In this document: piece by piece, positions 48,201-58,689 of the stretch | Position numbering within the stretch: the stretch's first letter is position 1 | Layout: the number at the start of each line of letters is the position of its first letter | Source of the DNA: Colius striatus | Lineage: Eukaryota > Chordata > Aves > Coliiformes > Coliidae | Assembly (NCBI RefSeq): GCF_028858725.1 | Contig: NC_084790.1 | Coordinates: 29,615,031 to 29,679,030, forward strand | Length of the DNA: 64,000 nt | Reading direction: 5' to 3' | The notes under the pieces: model-generated | The model's database searches: none | What the model saw: the letters and a program-made list of their open reading frames with translations, nothing else | What the model was told of the DNA's origin: nothing | Translations under genes and position numbers: made by a program

Positions 48201-51200
48201 TAGTGTACTTGCAGACAGAATACCAAGGATACTTTAAAATGCTTTCTAAAGCTGACAGTCAGTGGGACAATAATAGGGGTTTTTTTCCGTTGATATGTGC
48301 AAAATCAGTGACTTTGTGAAAAAACTTCATGGGGATTTTCCAAGAGGGTAGAAGGGTTGTTCCCTAAAATTATCAGTCATTCAATTTCCAGGTATTGTGC
48401 ATCTGCCAAGGTATGTGGGAAGTCAGCCGTATTCATAATCAAGTACTGTAGAGTCTTTTCCAGCTGTGTAGGTTCTTATAGCAGCACTTTTCAGGAGACA
48501 CTTCAGAACCGCTTATTAATGTGTAGGAGATGTGTTGATGTTTTTACTATAAAAAGAGTGTTTTGAAGTTGTGTGGAGAATATTCCTTATGTCTTTTGTA
48601 GCTGCCAGTTCTCACTACATAAAAAAGAACAGAACTACAGAAGCAATTGACCTCATTTGCACCAAAGCAGGAGGAACTGTGTAGAAAGGGGGAACTAATC
48701 CAATTTTTTCTTTAATCTGTGTTAACACTTGAAGGGGCGACTGAGGCTATTGTTGCTGTGTAACAACATTTTCCTAGTTTTGTTGTCAGAAGAAACACAT
48801 GCAGTCATGTCAGGTTGACCTATAAAAGCAATCCTAGCTGACTATGTGCCTGGCTGGCCGAGAAGATGCTGTAATTTTGTTGTCACCAGAAACAGCGTAT
48901 TATTGAACACACTTGGCAAACAGGTAGATAACTACAAAGGTAGTTATTCTTTGGTACCTGTGGTGCAGGTCACTGTAGGTGTTGGACAAGAGGGAAAGAC
49001 AATTCTCTTAAATAGTGTTTGTGCTTGAAATCAGCACTTAGCTGTCTGAATCTTTACCATGGTCATAGAGGTCTGGCATAATTGCAGTTACTCACCAGAA
49101 GATGGTAACTGTGTAGTAGGAACAGCTGAATTGACTGTGACAAAGCAGGTTTTGAGTAAGAATTCTAAATGTTTCCTCCAAATTTCAAGTATAATATATA
49201 GAGTACTTCTCTTTCCATTATGAAGATGGTTACTCAAATTGTTCAGAAAATAAGAGCAAGGATTCAACAGGCAGACCTGCTTCTGCAGGGGAGTTGGACT
49301 AGATAATCTCTAAAGGTCCCTTGCAACTCTACCATTCTTTGATTCTGTGATTCTGTGTCTCTTGGGCAATATTGCAAGTATTTCTGGAAGTTGAGAGAAA
49401 ATGAGCAAGAAAAGGCTGTGTAATGTCTATCCAGAATTAATTTTAATTGTTTACTGAGTTCCTATCTTTTAATAACCACCATAAGATGTAGATCAGATCA
49501 GGATGTAACGTATTCTGCTTTCTAGAAAATGGCTGGTCCAGTTTAATCTCTTAATAAAATTATATGACTCTATCTCTGACTGAGTAGTGTAGACTGGGAA
49601 CTTGTGTTCCTGGAAGGAAACTCAGAACAGCCTTTAAACACAGCTTTTCTCAGTGTCATACAATTCTAGATGAAGATCTAGAAGTGTGTTCCAGAAATGT
49701 AAAAATGTAAAATCTTTAATTGAAATGGTAAATATCTCTTCTTTGGTACTGTAGTCCTAGTGCTTGCTCAGACACATGAACCACAGCCTGCAGCATTTTC
49801 ATGGAAGATTAAAGTATTTTCTAAAAATTGTTTTCTTTTGTGATACAAGGACCAAAGTGAACTGATTTTTCAAGTTTGAGTCATTGATGGAAATGTCTGC
49901 TGTCTACTAGAAAATGCAATTTCTGATTTTTTTTTTCTGTCTATAGAGTGTATAGAAAATGTTTCTAGTATGACAATTTTTTTTCTGTGCTTTGTTACAA
50001 CTGTGTACCAAGGAACAGTTAGAGGTCACTGTGAGGGGTATCCTAGTCACTAATGTCAAAGTGATCAGTCTTGAGAGGTCTTTGAAGGAAGTGAGAATCA
50101 AAACTATTTGTCTTTCTTCCTCATGATTGGTATTTTATGCTCCTCATCTCTCTCCCAAAGAGTAAAAGGAAGGATTTCATCTGTTCTTGATGTAGTTCAT
50201 CATATTATAGGGATCAGAACTTGTTATACTAGGCATTTTTCTGCAGGGTGATTAGATTTCTATTTCACCAATTACCTTTCCTGCTTATTCTACAAATTCT
50301 GTTCTCACGTTCCAGATCTTAGAGGTTTTTTGTGTGTTTTCCTTCTCTGTTTGAACAGCTATATGCCACACTGGCTTGCCACTTTGCAGTTACATATCCT
50401 ATATATTTATATTCAGCTTTATAAAAGGCTACTTGTTGCTGTTTTTGCTATTTTAGTATCATTTAGATCTGACCTTATCCTATATATTTATACTCAGCTT
50501 TATAAAAGGCTACTTGTTGCTGGTTTTGCTATTTTAGTATCATTTAGATCTGACCTTAGGGAAAACAGCTATTACTTAAATCCTGCTTAGTCTGATTATA
50601 CCTTATGGATACATCATACCTCTGCTTCTGCTTCAAATTTAAAAAGTAACCCATCTGATTTCTGTTAGTAAGTATATTTGCATCAGAGGCTTTGTGAAAG
50701 CCTGAGCTTTGGCTAGCTTAAGTATTTAATCTGGTTTGATGGACAGATTGAGTTGTTTCATTAAAGCATCATTAATAATCTATGTAATGACTGTAAGTCT
50801 ATTCAACCTGTTACTAATTTATTTAATCAACCGCAAGTTTCCCAAAATTCTCTCATCTGAAGTAGTAGATTAAGCTGATCTTTTTCATCTATAACAATAT
50901 GACTTATTACAAGAATCTTATTATAGCTTAGAAAATTATCCATCTAGCAAACTCTCCTACTGTAGCTTGAAAGGGATGTGACATCATACATCTAAAATTC
51001 AAGTGTATCTTAATTTCTTTAACTAGGGGGCTGTCATGGTTTTGTGTTGAGCTATTTCTAGTAAGGGGGAAGGGGCTGTAAAGATGGTTTCTGTAAGAAG
51101 TTACTCGTAACTCTCCCCAGCTCTGAGCCAGACCCACTTCTGGGGCTGAGCCAATTGGGCACGTCCACAATCAGTTTTTAGGAAGAAGAAGCTGGAAGAG

Positions 51201-54200
51201 GAGAGTGCTTCCTTTTCCTTCTTGTCGTGTCCCTCTTTCTTTTATGGCTGGTGGTGGTGCAAGGAGCTGGGAGAGAGAAAAGTGAACATGCAAACTCCAA
51301 GGTCAGCAAAGGAACAGAGGAGGAGATGTGCTAGAGCAGAGACTCCCTTGCATCCTATGGAGAAGACTGGTGAAGCAGAGATTTGTTTGCACTTGGTAAA
51401 AGACCCCGTGCCAGGGGCAGTGACTATGCCCAGAAGAGGCCCTGTCCGTTGTGAGGGGCCCTGTATTTACAGAATCTGCAGCTGTTGGGAAGAACCCACG
51501 CCAGAGAAGTTTAAGGACTGTATTCTGTGTAAGGGATCCCATGCTGGAGCAGAAGCATGCAAGGAGTCGTCCTCCTCTGAGCTCTTGTCTCAGTCCACAA
51601 CATCCTTACTGGTCTTTTTTCCCTCCTATCTTGCTGGGGCCTCCACTGTCCTGAAGAAGTGGCTGTGGGGCAGTGAGCAAGAGGCTTTTATGGTGCTTCA
51701 TTGCTGGCTGAGCAAAACCATGACAGGAGCTGGCAGAGATCTGTCTCAGTTATGACATTTGTACTTGACAAGTAGTGATTTTTTATTATTATTACTATTT
51801 TTTTAAAAAGCTGTGTTCTATAAGACTCTAGGATCCTAAAATGTAGCAACATGTATCTGATTCTTTTTCAATTTAGTTTTAAAAAGCTGCTTAGCAGGAG
51901 TGTTTGATTTGCTTCATTGACAATGTAGAACAGACTGAGTGTCTCTGCATCATCAGTGACTTCATGTATTAGTATTTCCTATACCAATTCACACATGTGA
52001 GGACCTCAAACCTTGGTAGTGTTCCTGTTTTTCAGTATGTGGAGCAGTAGTAACATAAGTAGTAACGTAATTAAGAGAAAGGAAATAAAGATACCTTTAT
52101 AACAACTTCAAAGATATCTTATATAGAAGTTGTTAAATGGATGCTTTGTTGCTCTGCTTTTGTGGCTTTAAGTATAAAGAGTCAATGAGACATTCTTTTG
52201 TGTAACTTTCAAAAGCAAATGATACAATGCTAGGGGAAACTCTTTTCTTTGAGAGTACTAATACCAGATACAGAGGGTTTTGACACGGGTCCTTTTGTCT
52301 GCTTGGGATCTTAACTGTAGTACTTAATCTAATTGAGCTGTGTTATTTGTACCAAAAAAGTATTCTCAGACCATTGTAGCTGTAGCAAAATGCTGTTACA
52401 AATACTAAAATTATGTTAATATCAGTAAGACAGTATTGTCTGCTTTAGCAGAATCAAATGTTTTTAAGCTGTTAAATTGGAGTGTACCTGTTTTGTGGAT
52501 GGACTTGCATACTTTTCTTAGGGATATTCCCTTAAATTAGTGGATTTCTAGTTGAGAAATAGTGTGGCAGTAGGAACTGTTAATATTCTGTTAACTTCTC
52601 TGCTGCCACAAGTATTTTATTGTTGGTGTAAACCTGATAGTTGGGGTCTTTGGTGGGGATTGTTGCCTGAGCTACAGTGCCAGTGGGGTTAAAGTGCAGG
52701 CATGTTTTTAGGCTGCAGCTCTAGTAACTTTTCTCCAAATTTCAAGAGGAAAGAATGCTGAAGATGCTTGTGTATAATCCACTGTTTCTCTAGTATATTG
52801 TGGGTTTTTTACTTAAGTGTACTCCCAGTATTACAAAGAATGTCAAGTTACCGTAAACTTCTAACCAAGGGAATTTTACAGCCAGTAGAATAAATGTTTT
52901 TTGTGTTGATTAGAGCAGTAAGTAGTTATACTTGAGGGGTGTGACTAATTCATTCAGGATATGAATGCAGTGCTTTTGGGTTCTTGGCTCTGCAGATTCA
53001 ATTTGTTCTACTGTTCAAACAGATATTTCTAGTACATTTTGCAGCAAATACAGCCAATCTGAGTTGTGTGTTGACTTTTGTGGGTTTTTTCTCCTGGAGG
53101 TCCTTTCAGTGCCTTGCAGAGTTGAACGTATGATGTAGACATCAACTCTGCCTGGTGTAGCACTGGAGTCTTGCAAATTTTTTATGGTGAAAAAAATCAA
53201 ACAAAATAGCTTCAGAGCACTGTCTTAAATCATTACACAGATGAGAAACTGTGTGTTCTGGGTACTGCGTCTTTCTGAAAACTTGCATTGGTAGTGGAGT
53301 CAAGGTACTTAATATTTTACAAATTAGAAAATTTGTACCTGAGTAATTCAGTAGGTGAAGCTGGGGAACACATTAATGAGGCTTTTATTTTCAGATAACA
53401 AAATAATGAGTTTTGTATTGTCAAGCTTTATTACTTCTTAATTTGTCAAAAGATTGTCTTTTCTGAATCTTTTGTAAAATGAAGAAATCTTCAATAGAGA
53501 TTAAGCTGTGACTCTGTCCTGTACTTTAAGAAGGCTTAAAAACCAAGCTGTAAATGTCTTGACTTTCAGTTTCATCTCATTCATTACAACAGTAAGTGAT
53601 GTTAGTCTGACAGATATAACTTACATTTAAGGATGTCATGCTATTAGAATTTGATTACTCGCTTTTTTCGTTTTGTATGGAATGTTATGCTTCTCAGTAA
53701 GAGAACTTGGTCTCTGTTCACCCTTTTCAGACTGCTCTGGTACAGATGGAGTCTCTTGGATTTGATTTTGAAGAGGCTCATCCACCAGCTACTAAAGAAA
53801 CCATAGATAGTCTGCCACAGATTATCGTCACAGATAACCACCATGGTATGGAAAAACAATTTAGAAAATTATTTCCACAGGGTTTATAAGAACAAATTCA
53901 GCTTTTGTAATACCAGAGGCAGTATTTAGACCTTCTTACTATGCAGCTGTCAATGCTGTTCTAAGAGCTTTCAAATCTTGACTCAGACAGCTTGAGTAAC
54001 TTGAGTCAGCTTGAAAAACTAATCGTTACGGGAGTAAGGGTGATTGTATTTTGTAGTCAGTGGCAATAATGTTGGTAATATATGCACTTTTAATTCTAGC
54101 TCATCTTAGATGCAGAAGAAGTTAATAATAATGTGTTTTCTTCATCGTGTGCAGGACAAGAGCTGTGTTGTGCTATCTGTTGCAGTGAATATGTGAAAGA

Positions 54201-55590
54201 TGAAGTAATAACAGAGCTACCCTGTCACCATTTGTTTCACAAACCTTGTGTAACACTCTGGTTACAGAAAGTAAGTACTAGAGGACTGGTGGGAGTTTTG
54301 TGGGGTTTTGACAGTATTTGCATTCTGGGTAGTAAAGTTTGTAACTTTTTTAATATGTGGGATGACATAGCTGGCTGTTAATTTTATGCATTGTGGTAAT
54401 GAATTCTAGTGTATGTGTGGAAAGTAATTTTTCCCTGTACTCACCTGAAGGGCAATGTCTTGAATAGAGGGGTTATATTTATGAGAAAAAAATATGGTAT
54501 GCTTTAAATAAGAATGGAAGAGGTGAATGAGCTATGAGTTGATTTGGTATATAAAAAGTTTTCTTTACTGTACTCGCACCTTGAGGTAAAAGAAGATGGC
54601 TTAGTTTTCACTGAGAAGAGCTAAGGGTCTTATCTGTCTTGCCAGAGAGTGTCAGACTCGTTTATGGAGACAGCTGAGGTTGGTGGGCCAATACTTGAAT
54701 GCTTGTAGATGAATAAAAAAAAATTACTTTTGATAAATCTGTGTTGTATTAGATTTTCTTTTCATAATCAGTACTTATGTGTTCTCCCAAGTGTCTTAAA
54801 AAGGTTACATCACACTGAGACTAGGCTAAAAGACCTGTAACTAGTGAACTGAGGTTTTTTTTCCCTTGCACATGCACTCTCCTTTATGCACAGTGTGAGC
54901 CTGGATTCACTAGTTCTCAGTGAGTCCACAGGGTAACACATTTCCTCAATAGGTGGAAGAGGAAGATTAAGTGATTCAGACTAGGGAGGTAGATTAGAAC
55001 ACTTATAGTGCGAGTTGTTGTTGGGGATATAATTTTACCTTGATAGTGTTGATTTCCATATTGATACTGCTTTTATGATGTCTGTCCTTTTCCTGTTTTC
55101 ATAATTATGCTTGCTGAAAGCTAGGACAAAATACTTTCCTATTAGACGTGTGCTATACTTAGTTTCTTTTTAATCCTGTCACAAAAAAAACCCTTCACCT
55201 GTAAAATTAATACTTTGAAGAAGAGCTTGCAGAAAGCTTGATGTGTATACTGTGTCACTAGTGTAAAAGCAAAACAAAGCTTTCTTCTGAGGCTATGTTA
55301 GCTGTCTCTTAGCTCCAAGTAGCTGTCCAGTCAAATTTGACTTTGAGAGAGTGCTGTTGTCAAGACATTAAGTACTTGATAAATAATAATCCTTTGCTTT
55401 TCAGTAGAATTGAATACAGATTGTGCAAGTGACCTGAGTGTTTCTTTCTTTCTTTTTGTAGTCAGGAACATGCCCAATTTGTCGTCATGTGCTTGGACCT
55501 GTGCTTCCTGAAGCAACTGACACTATTTCCATACTATCCGATTGTGATTCGGTATCTTCCATTCAAACTAGTGCAGGAGGTTCAGACTAG
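33093..55590 (+). CDS. PJA2: PJA2, praja RING-H2 E3 ubiquitin ligase (8 coding exons)
   Basis: E3 ubiquitin ligase. In mammals it anchors protein kinase A and ubiquitinates its regulatory subunits, and also MOB1. The coding exons 33091-33291, 35170-36205, 40287-40472, 45565-45747, 47243-47351, 53731-53845, 54155-54270 and 55462-55590 all have GT-AG borders and join in phase to 690 residues plus TAG; human PJA2 has about 708. Residues 7-30 hold the conserved [10 protein letters not shown] and [11 protein letters not shown]. Residues 67-480 are acidic, serine-rich and disordered. Residues 412-610 hold the conserved [21 protein letters not shown] and [19 protein letters not shown]. The RING-H2 ligands are C615, C618, C633, H635, H638, C641, C652 and C655. 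The start ATG lies 2 bases into its exon. The paralogue PJA1 fits less well than PJA2. The gene looks intact. Confidence 0.95.
33575..34250 (-). mobile_element. Avian LTR fragment in PJA2 intron 2
   Basis: Starts TGTGGTTTTAGGCCCAGC and continues with C-rich blocks typical of common avian ERV LTRs read in reverse (GCCCAGCTGGGCAC, later CTGCTCC/GGGTC and CCTGCCACTC-type segments). The element is degenerate and the right end is approximate. Confidence 0.55.
34255..34345 (+). mobile_element. CR1 LINE internal fragment
   Basis: Short stretch matching the CR1 RT C-terminal coding region (GAAAGCTGCCTGGTAGAAGA, GACCTGGAGGTGTTGGTCAA, AATATGAGTGATCAGTG). Confidence 0.7.
34346..35169. other. PJA2 intron 2, remainder
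   Basis: AT-rich intron, nothing recognised. The acceptor TCTGTAAAG ends at 35169. An earlier AG at 35107-35108 would put a stop in frame and is not used for this protein. Confidence 0.6.
35170..36205 (+). CDS. PJA2: PJA2 coding exon 2, large acidic exon
   Basis: 1036 bases, entered in phase 1 and left in phase 2 (donor GTAAAA at 36206). Encodes residues 67-411, rich in D, E and S and poorly conserved except in islands such as [17 protein letters not shown] and [13 protein letters not shown]. In mammalian PJA2 this region carries PKA phosphorylation sites; the equivalents here were not mapped. A perfect 26-bp palindrome lies at 35702-35727. Confidence 0.93.
35702..35727. repeat. Perfect 26-bp palindrome inside coding sequence
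   Basis: CAGCAGAAGATTT is followed without spacer by its exact reverse complement AAATCTTCTGCTG. It encodes SRRFKSSA within PJA2. Confidence 0.97.
36712..36859 (+). other. Candidate alternative terminal exon of PJA2 (first)
   Basis: After TATAG (36707-36711) an open frame of 49 codons runs to TAA 36857-36859. It is in frame with the phase-2 donor at 36205. It is also in frame with the phase-1 donor at 33291 if the stronger acceptor at 36700-36701 is used. Composition is protein-like ([12 protein letters not shown], then [18 protein letters not shown]). No match to known PJA2 protein was recognised. It could equally be chance or an unknown gene relic. Confidence 0.3.
37104..37290. repeat. Tandem duplication, 104-bp period
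   Basis: TGTGTACTTGCCATTAGGCT starts at 37104 and again at 37208. Matching blocks continue through TTTCCACTGCTTTTG and AACAGCATGA, with scattered differences, so the duplication is not recent. Confidence 0.9.
37500..37641 (+). other. Candidate alternative terminal exon of PJA2 (second)
   Basis: A good acceptor (TTTTCTACTTTCAAAG, AG at 37498-37499) leads into an open frame that is in phase with the donor at 36205. It encodes 47 residues ([16 protein letters not shown] ... [11 protein letters not shown]) before TGA at 37639-37641. A protein using it would lack all sequence from residue 412 onward, including the RING domain. No homologue was recognised. Confidence 0.35.
38690..38995. mobile_element. 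Two opposed CR1 LINE fragments
   Basis: 38690-38930 reads as CR1 on the minus strand (CCAGTTCCTTCAGCTGCTTT, GTGTCCCTCTTGTAGTGAGA). 38935-38995 reads as a CR1 3' end on the + strand (TTGGACTAGATGATCTTTCA, CCTTTCCAACACTTAAGATT). Confidence 0.8.
40287..40472 (+). CDS. PJA2: PJA2 coding exon 3
   Basis: Acceptor TTGCAG at 40281-40286, donor GTATGG at 40473, phase 2 at both ends. Residues 412-474 include SSECSDGEW and the very conserved [14 protein letters not shown]. Confidence 0.95.
40515..40865 (+). mobile_element. CR1 LINE 3' part
   Basis: Starts in the ORF2 tail (GGGCTGTTCAGCCTGAAGAA, CTCCAGGGAGACCTTATAGC) and runs into the 3' UTR (GGATGGTGAGGCACTGGAAC, AGGTTGGATGGGGCTTGGAG). The very end is missing. 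Confidence 0.85.
40960..44540 (+). mobile_element. Nearly full-length CR1 LINE with ORF1 esterase region and ORF2
   Basis: About 3.5 kb in PJA2 intron 4. The first part (about 41240-41690) is ORF1 with the SGNH-esterase landmarks: [11 protein letters not shown], the FHMGMND block (GTND in consensus) and, late, a [18 protein letters not shown] block. ORF2 follows: endonuclease ([21 protein letters not shown], about 42200-42330), linker, and RT with [25 protein letters not shown] and an intact FADDTKLGD at about 43669-43695. Several frameshifts and stops (for example near 42480-42660 and 43750) inactivate it. The 3' end closes with CTAGAGGTCCCTTCCAGCCC and ATTCTGTGATATT. RT identity to the CR1 at 13510-14480 is strikingly high. 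Confidence 0.9.
44541..45564. other. PJA2 intron 4, last part
   Basis: AT-rich, no + strand gene seen. The minus strand is open from 45699 to 45073 (208 codons), overlapping the next exon; this has no recognised domain. Confidence 0.5.
45565..45747 (+). CDS. PJA2: PJA2 coding exon 4
   Basis: Acceptor TTTTAAG ending 45564, donor GTATGC at 45748, phase 2 on both sides. Residues 474-535 carry [11 protein letters not shown] and [21 protein letters not shown], the strongest conserved block before the RING domain. Confidence 0.95.
46280..46870 (+). mobile_element. Partial LTR related to the TGTCATGGTTT family
   Basis: Blocks such as CCCCATTCCCTCTCTCTGCA, GAACCTGGGAAGAGAGAGGC and a closing GGCAATAAACTCATAG resemble the 3' half of the LTR at 3578-4557. 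Neither end is complete. Confidence 0.55.
46871..46965 (-). mobile_element. CR1 LINE 3' terminus
   Basis: ATAGAATCATAGAACAGCCT and AGGTTGGAAGAGACCTC are the reverse of a CR1 3' end. Confidence 0.8.
47243..47351 (+). CDS. PJA2: PJA2 coding exon 5
   Basis: Acceptor TTTTTCAG ending 47242, donor GTATTA at 47352. Residues 535-571 hold [16 protein letters not shown], matching the conserved segment within the region that binds PKA regulatory subunits in mammals. Confidence 0.94.
49270..49362 (+). mobile_element. CR1 LINE 3' terminus
   Basis: GACCTGCTTCTGCAGGGGAG, TTGGACTAGATAATCTCTAA and ATTCTTTGATTCTGTGATTC mark the end of a CR1. Confidence 0.85.
50396..50557. repeat. Tandem duplication, 81-bp period
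   Basis: Two copies (50396-50476, 50477-50557) differ at only a few positions. Each contains CTTTATAAAAGGCTAC, a TATA-like sequence. The low divergence suggests a recent event. Confidence 0.95.
51032..51725 (+). mobile_element. Solo LTR, TGTCATGGTTT family, copy 2
   Basis: 694 bp with ends TGTCATGGTTTT and AAAACCATGACA. Flanks GGGGC (51027-51031) and GGAGC (51726-51730) are a nearly exact 5-bp target duplication. The interior aligns with copy 1 (GGAAGGGGCTGTAAAGATGG, CAGCTCTGAGCCAGAC, CTGAGCCAATTGGGCAC) but is shorter. An ATG frame at 51288-51755 extends the same frame as in copy 1. Confidence 0.85.
51731..53730. other. PJA2 intron 6, second half
   Basis: No gene or repeat recognised. It ends with the acceptor CACCCTTTTCAG at 53730. 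Confidence 0.5.
53731..53845 (+). CDS. PJA2: PJA2 coding exon 6
   Basis: Donor GTATGG at 53846, phase 1 out. Residues 572-610 read [26 protein letters not shown], the linker just before the RING domain. Confidence 0.94.
54155..54270 (+). CDS. PJA2: PJA2 coding exon 7, first half of the RING-H2 domain
   Basis: Acceptor GTGTGCAG at 54154, donor GTAAGT at 54271. Provides ligands C615 and C618 (CAIC), C633, H635 and H638 (CHHLFH) and C641, followed by the conserved LWLQK. Confidence 0.96.
54271..55461. other. PJA2 intron 8
   Basis: AT-rich intron without recognised content, ending with a strong T-rich acceptor tract (TTTCTTTCTTTCTTTTTGTAG). Confidence 0.6.
55462..55590 (+). CDS. PJA2: PJA2 coding exon 8, RING end and C-terminus
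   Basis: SGTCPICRH gives the last zinc ligands C652 and C655. The tail to TAG (55588-55590) is short, serine-rich and weakly conserved. Confidence 0.96.
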   Translation, partial: SGTCPICRHVLGPVLPEATDTISILSDCDSVSSIQTSAGGSD

Positions 55591-56150
55591 GTTCTGAAAT
55601 TAAAACTTTGCTACCAAAATAAAAGTGTACATTTACCTGTTTGTTTAAAATGTCAAAACAGTTATGTATAAACTGTTCTGTGTAAAATACTATCTATGTT
55701 GTATATTTTTGTTTAGAAAGAGGGTGCAGAACTTTCTAAACTCTTTAGGTTTACATAATGGTTTAAATTTCTGAACAGTAAGGTAGAAGAATGTGAAGCC
55801 TTTTTATTAGCAGAATGTTGTTGGTAAGTGTAATGCTTAAACCTTGTATTACAATTTTTTTAAAATACAATTACTGTGGCACTTTCTTCAAGTCTTTGCA
55901 GCTGCAGTGCAGTTGCAGCCTGTTAAAACTTGTGGTTATATATCTTATTTTACACAGTATAGTTGAACAATGCCTTTTTTTGTGTGCCACAGAGTGACAT
56001 TTCTAGTTGATCTGTCATATTTTGTCAAATGCAACAGTGTTCTATGATGTTAGCAGAGGTAGAACTTCATTTCACTGGAAACAAATTGCATAATGGAAAA
56101 ACTTTTTGTAACTAACTCTTCCATAATAAATTTCATTCTTTATGTCAGAA
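55591..56150 (+). terminator. PJA2: PJA2 3' UTR with two polyadenylation signals
   Basis: AATAAA occurs at 55618-55623, only 28 bases after the stop, and at 56125-56130. The second is followed about 35 bases on by GT-rich sequence (TATGTGGTTTTTGTGGG), so it is the better candidate for the main cleavage site. Longer 3' UTR forms cannot be excluded. Confidence 0.6.
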
Positions 56151-57365
56151 GCACTATTCAATATGTGGTTTTTGTGGGTTTTTTTAATACAAATGGTAGG
56201 CACCACTTTTAAGCCTGTGTCCTGATTAAGCATATGAACTATGGAGCTTCAACTCTTGAAGATACAAGCTTTGAAGGAGTTGCATCTCTAAGAGCTGAGC
56301 AGCTGATTTCTTCAGTTTGTGTTTCAATTCTGTTCTACTAATTGAGTCTCCTGCCCTGTCTGCTGCATGCATGCATGATCTCTCTTGTTAGATATTTTTA
56401 TATATCAGGGCTGAGGTTGCTTTCTAATGCAGATGTAGTTAGAATGTGTTTGTTACTTGGAGGTTTAAGTTTGAGAGGTAGTTGAAACTTCACACACTTT
56501 ATTGAAAAATACATATGAAACCTTGTCTATTACAGTAATTGTTTTGAAGTTATTTCAAAAATTTAAAAAATAGTAACATTTCTGATATTTACAGTGTTTG
56601 CAGTGGGTTATGCTTAATATTTTAAAGGAGAAAAGACTGCCCTCTAAAATGCAATTGTATAACTAATACTCCAGTATATGTAAAAACTTTAAGGGATGTG
56701 TAGTTAGGAATCATTACAGGACAGAAAGATGATACTGGGATGTATGTGGGTATATTAATGGCTGCAGAAAAACTTTTCTGTAGCTGTTACATATACATGT
56801 AATCCCTAAAATGGTGGTGCATGGAGATAGCATAGAGGCCCAGTCAGACCCTCTTAAAACAGTTACGGGTTTTTCCAGTAACTTTGAAATTAAATTGAAT
56901 TAAGTTCTTAGAAAAGTGATAGATTAAAAATTAACAATAATAGTAATAGCCTGCTGTTATGATTATGGCTGCCATCATAGTATCTTAATTATAGAGTATA
57001 TTAATACTTTACAAGTATATTAATACTTTACAATATATTAATACTTTACAAGTATTAATATATTAATTTACAAGTGTTAATAAATATTATTAAATATATT
57101 ATTTACCAGTATTAATATAGTCCTTTATTAGAATATAGTAATATTCATGGTAGAGGGACATACTAAGTTGTGTGACTTACTTTACAGTGTAACTTCTGGA
57201 CTGCAGCAGAACAAAGAATTGGTGGCAGTTGCCATGAGTTTACTCCTGAAGTTCTCAATTATGTAATTCCAAAACTTAAAGTGTAAGGAAGCCAAAACAA
57301 TCAGATACTGGTAAAATGTGACAGATATAGCTCCTTGATGGCTTAATATTTGCTGTTCAGGTGCT
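56151..57365. other. Downstream flank of PJA2
   Basis: AT-rich, no gene. A short tandem array lies at 56997-57052. Confidence 0.5.
56997..57118. repeat. AT-rich tandem repeat, 18-19 bp unit
   Basis: TATATTAATACTTTACAAG occurs three times almost perfectly (56997, 57016, 57034) and then decays into TATTAATA-rich sequence. Confidence 0.9.
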
Positions 57366-57580
57366 CCGTGACCCCAACAGTAAAGCAGTTCTTTCTTTAA
57401 GTGGAACTTTTTGTGTTCCAGCTTCATCCCGTTACCCCTTGTCCTATTGCTAGATACAATAGAAAAAAGTGATGCCTCAGCCTCCTGACGTCCACTGTTT
57501 AGATATTTGTAAATTATTAATGAGATCTCCCCTCAGTTTCCTCTTCTCTAGACTAAGCAGCCCCTGATTGGCCTCCTACA
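57366..57580 (-). mobile_element. CR1 LINE 3' part
   Basis: Minus-strand CR1 3' UTR and ORF2 tail (AAGTGGAACTTTTTGTGTTC, CATCCCGTTACCCCTTGTCC, GAGATCTCCCCTCAGTTTCC). Confidence 0.85.
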
Positions 57581-58689
57581 GTGTGGGAAATAATGTGTTT
57601 CATATCTGGTGAGACTCAACCATTAAAAACAAGAACCCTAAACCTCTAAACAGCCAAAACAAAGACCCTCTCAACCTAATAGCTGCAGCATGAAGAAAGC
57701 TAACTATCTGTCTCCATTTTGAACACAAACTGTTTCTACTCTGAGCGTATCTAAAATATTTAGTGTGGCTTTTATCCTGATTGTAACTGATATGTGACTA
57801 ATGAAGCTTGGTAGGTAATAAAGCTTGTAGGAACAGCCTTTAGGATGAAATCTTAAATATGTAACTATTTCTAAGATAATGTCTTTTTTGTTGCATTTTT
57901 AAAGATGTTTGCATAAAGAATTGCAAAGTTGTGCAAAAATTGGGTGTTGCAATGGCAGAATTCTTCTGAACATGAAGATACAATATGTTCTAGATATTGA
58001 AGTCATTTTCCTGCAGAGATAGTTTCAGTTTTAAATTGGAATAATGAAATACTATGTCGTGGGCACAGGGCACCACTTGTTGACATGCTTATATGATTCG
58101 ATACAAATGCTCTGTTTTGCAAAGCATGGGCTTTACTTTTTTGGTGGAGTTTGGTGTGGGCTTTTTCAATATCACTGGGTTTTTTTGACAGGCTTACCCT
58201 TGTTGAGAAATAGTGCTTTAAATTTGAAGCCTTAAAACTGTGTTAATACTTTAATGGTACTGCTTGTTTTTCTGTGTAAATACTTTGTGTTGCTTACAAA
58301 TTTCAATTTGTTCTTGAACAGATTATGGATACACAGTGGGGCATGCTGGGGCTGGCATTTGTCCAATACATGGCTTCTTTAAAGTTCATAGGCATTTTTG
58401 ATGTCATGGCAAAATTTGGGTTAAGGGAGGAAAAAGGTAGTACTCTTGAGGCATGAGCAGATGTGTGAGATGAGAAGCAGAGCAGGAATTTGAGAATTCC
58501 GCTAGTGAAGGTGAGGATATAGGTGTCATTCACATGTCTTCTCCTACTGTGAACCTCTTCTACCAGCTTCCAGTCTCACTCCAGGATCAGCAAGTGCCCT
58601 TTCCTTCCTTGGTACAATGGCATCCCATGAGTTCATCCCATCTTCTTCATGATCCTCAGCAGTGACCGTACTTTCCTTCCTTTGGCCAG
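57581..58689. other. Intergenic, no gene seen
   Basis: No recognised gene. Short C-rich blocks near 58550-58680 may be old repeat sequence. Confidence 0.4.

Larger units (their letters stand above)
47352..51031. other. PJA2 intron 6, first half
   Basis: Mostly unassigned AT-rich sequence. Two features stand out: a CR1 end at 49270-49360 and an 81-bp tandem duplication at 50396-50557. Confidence 0.55.
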
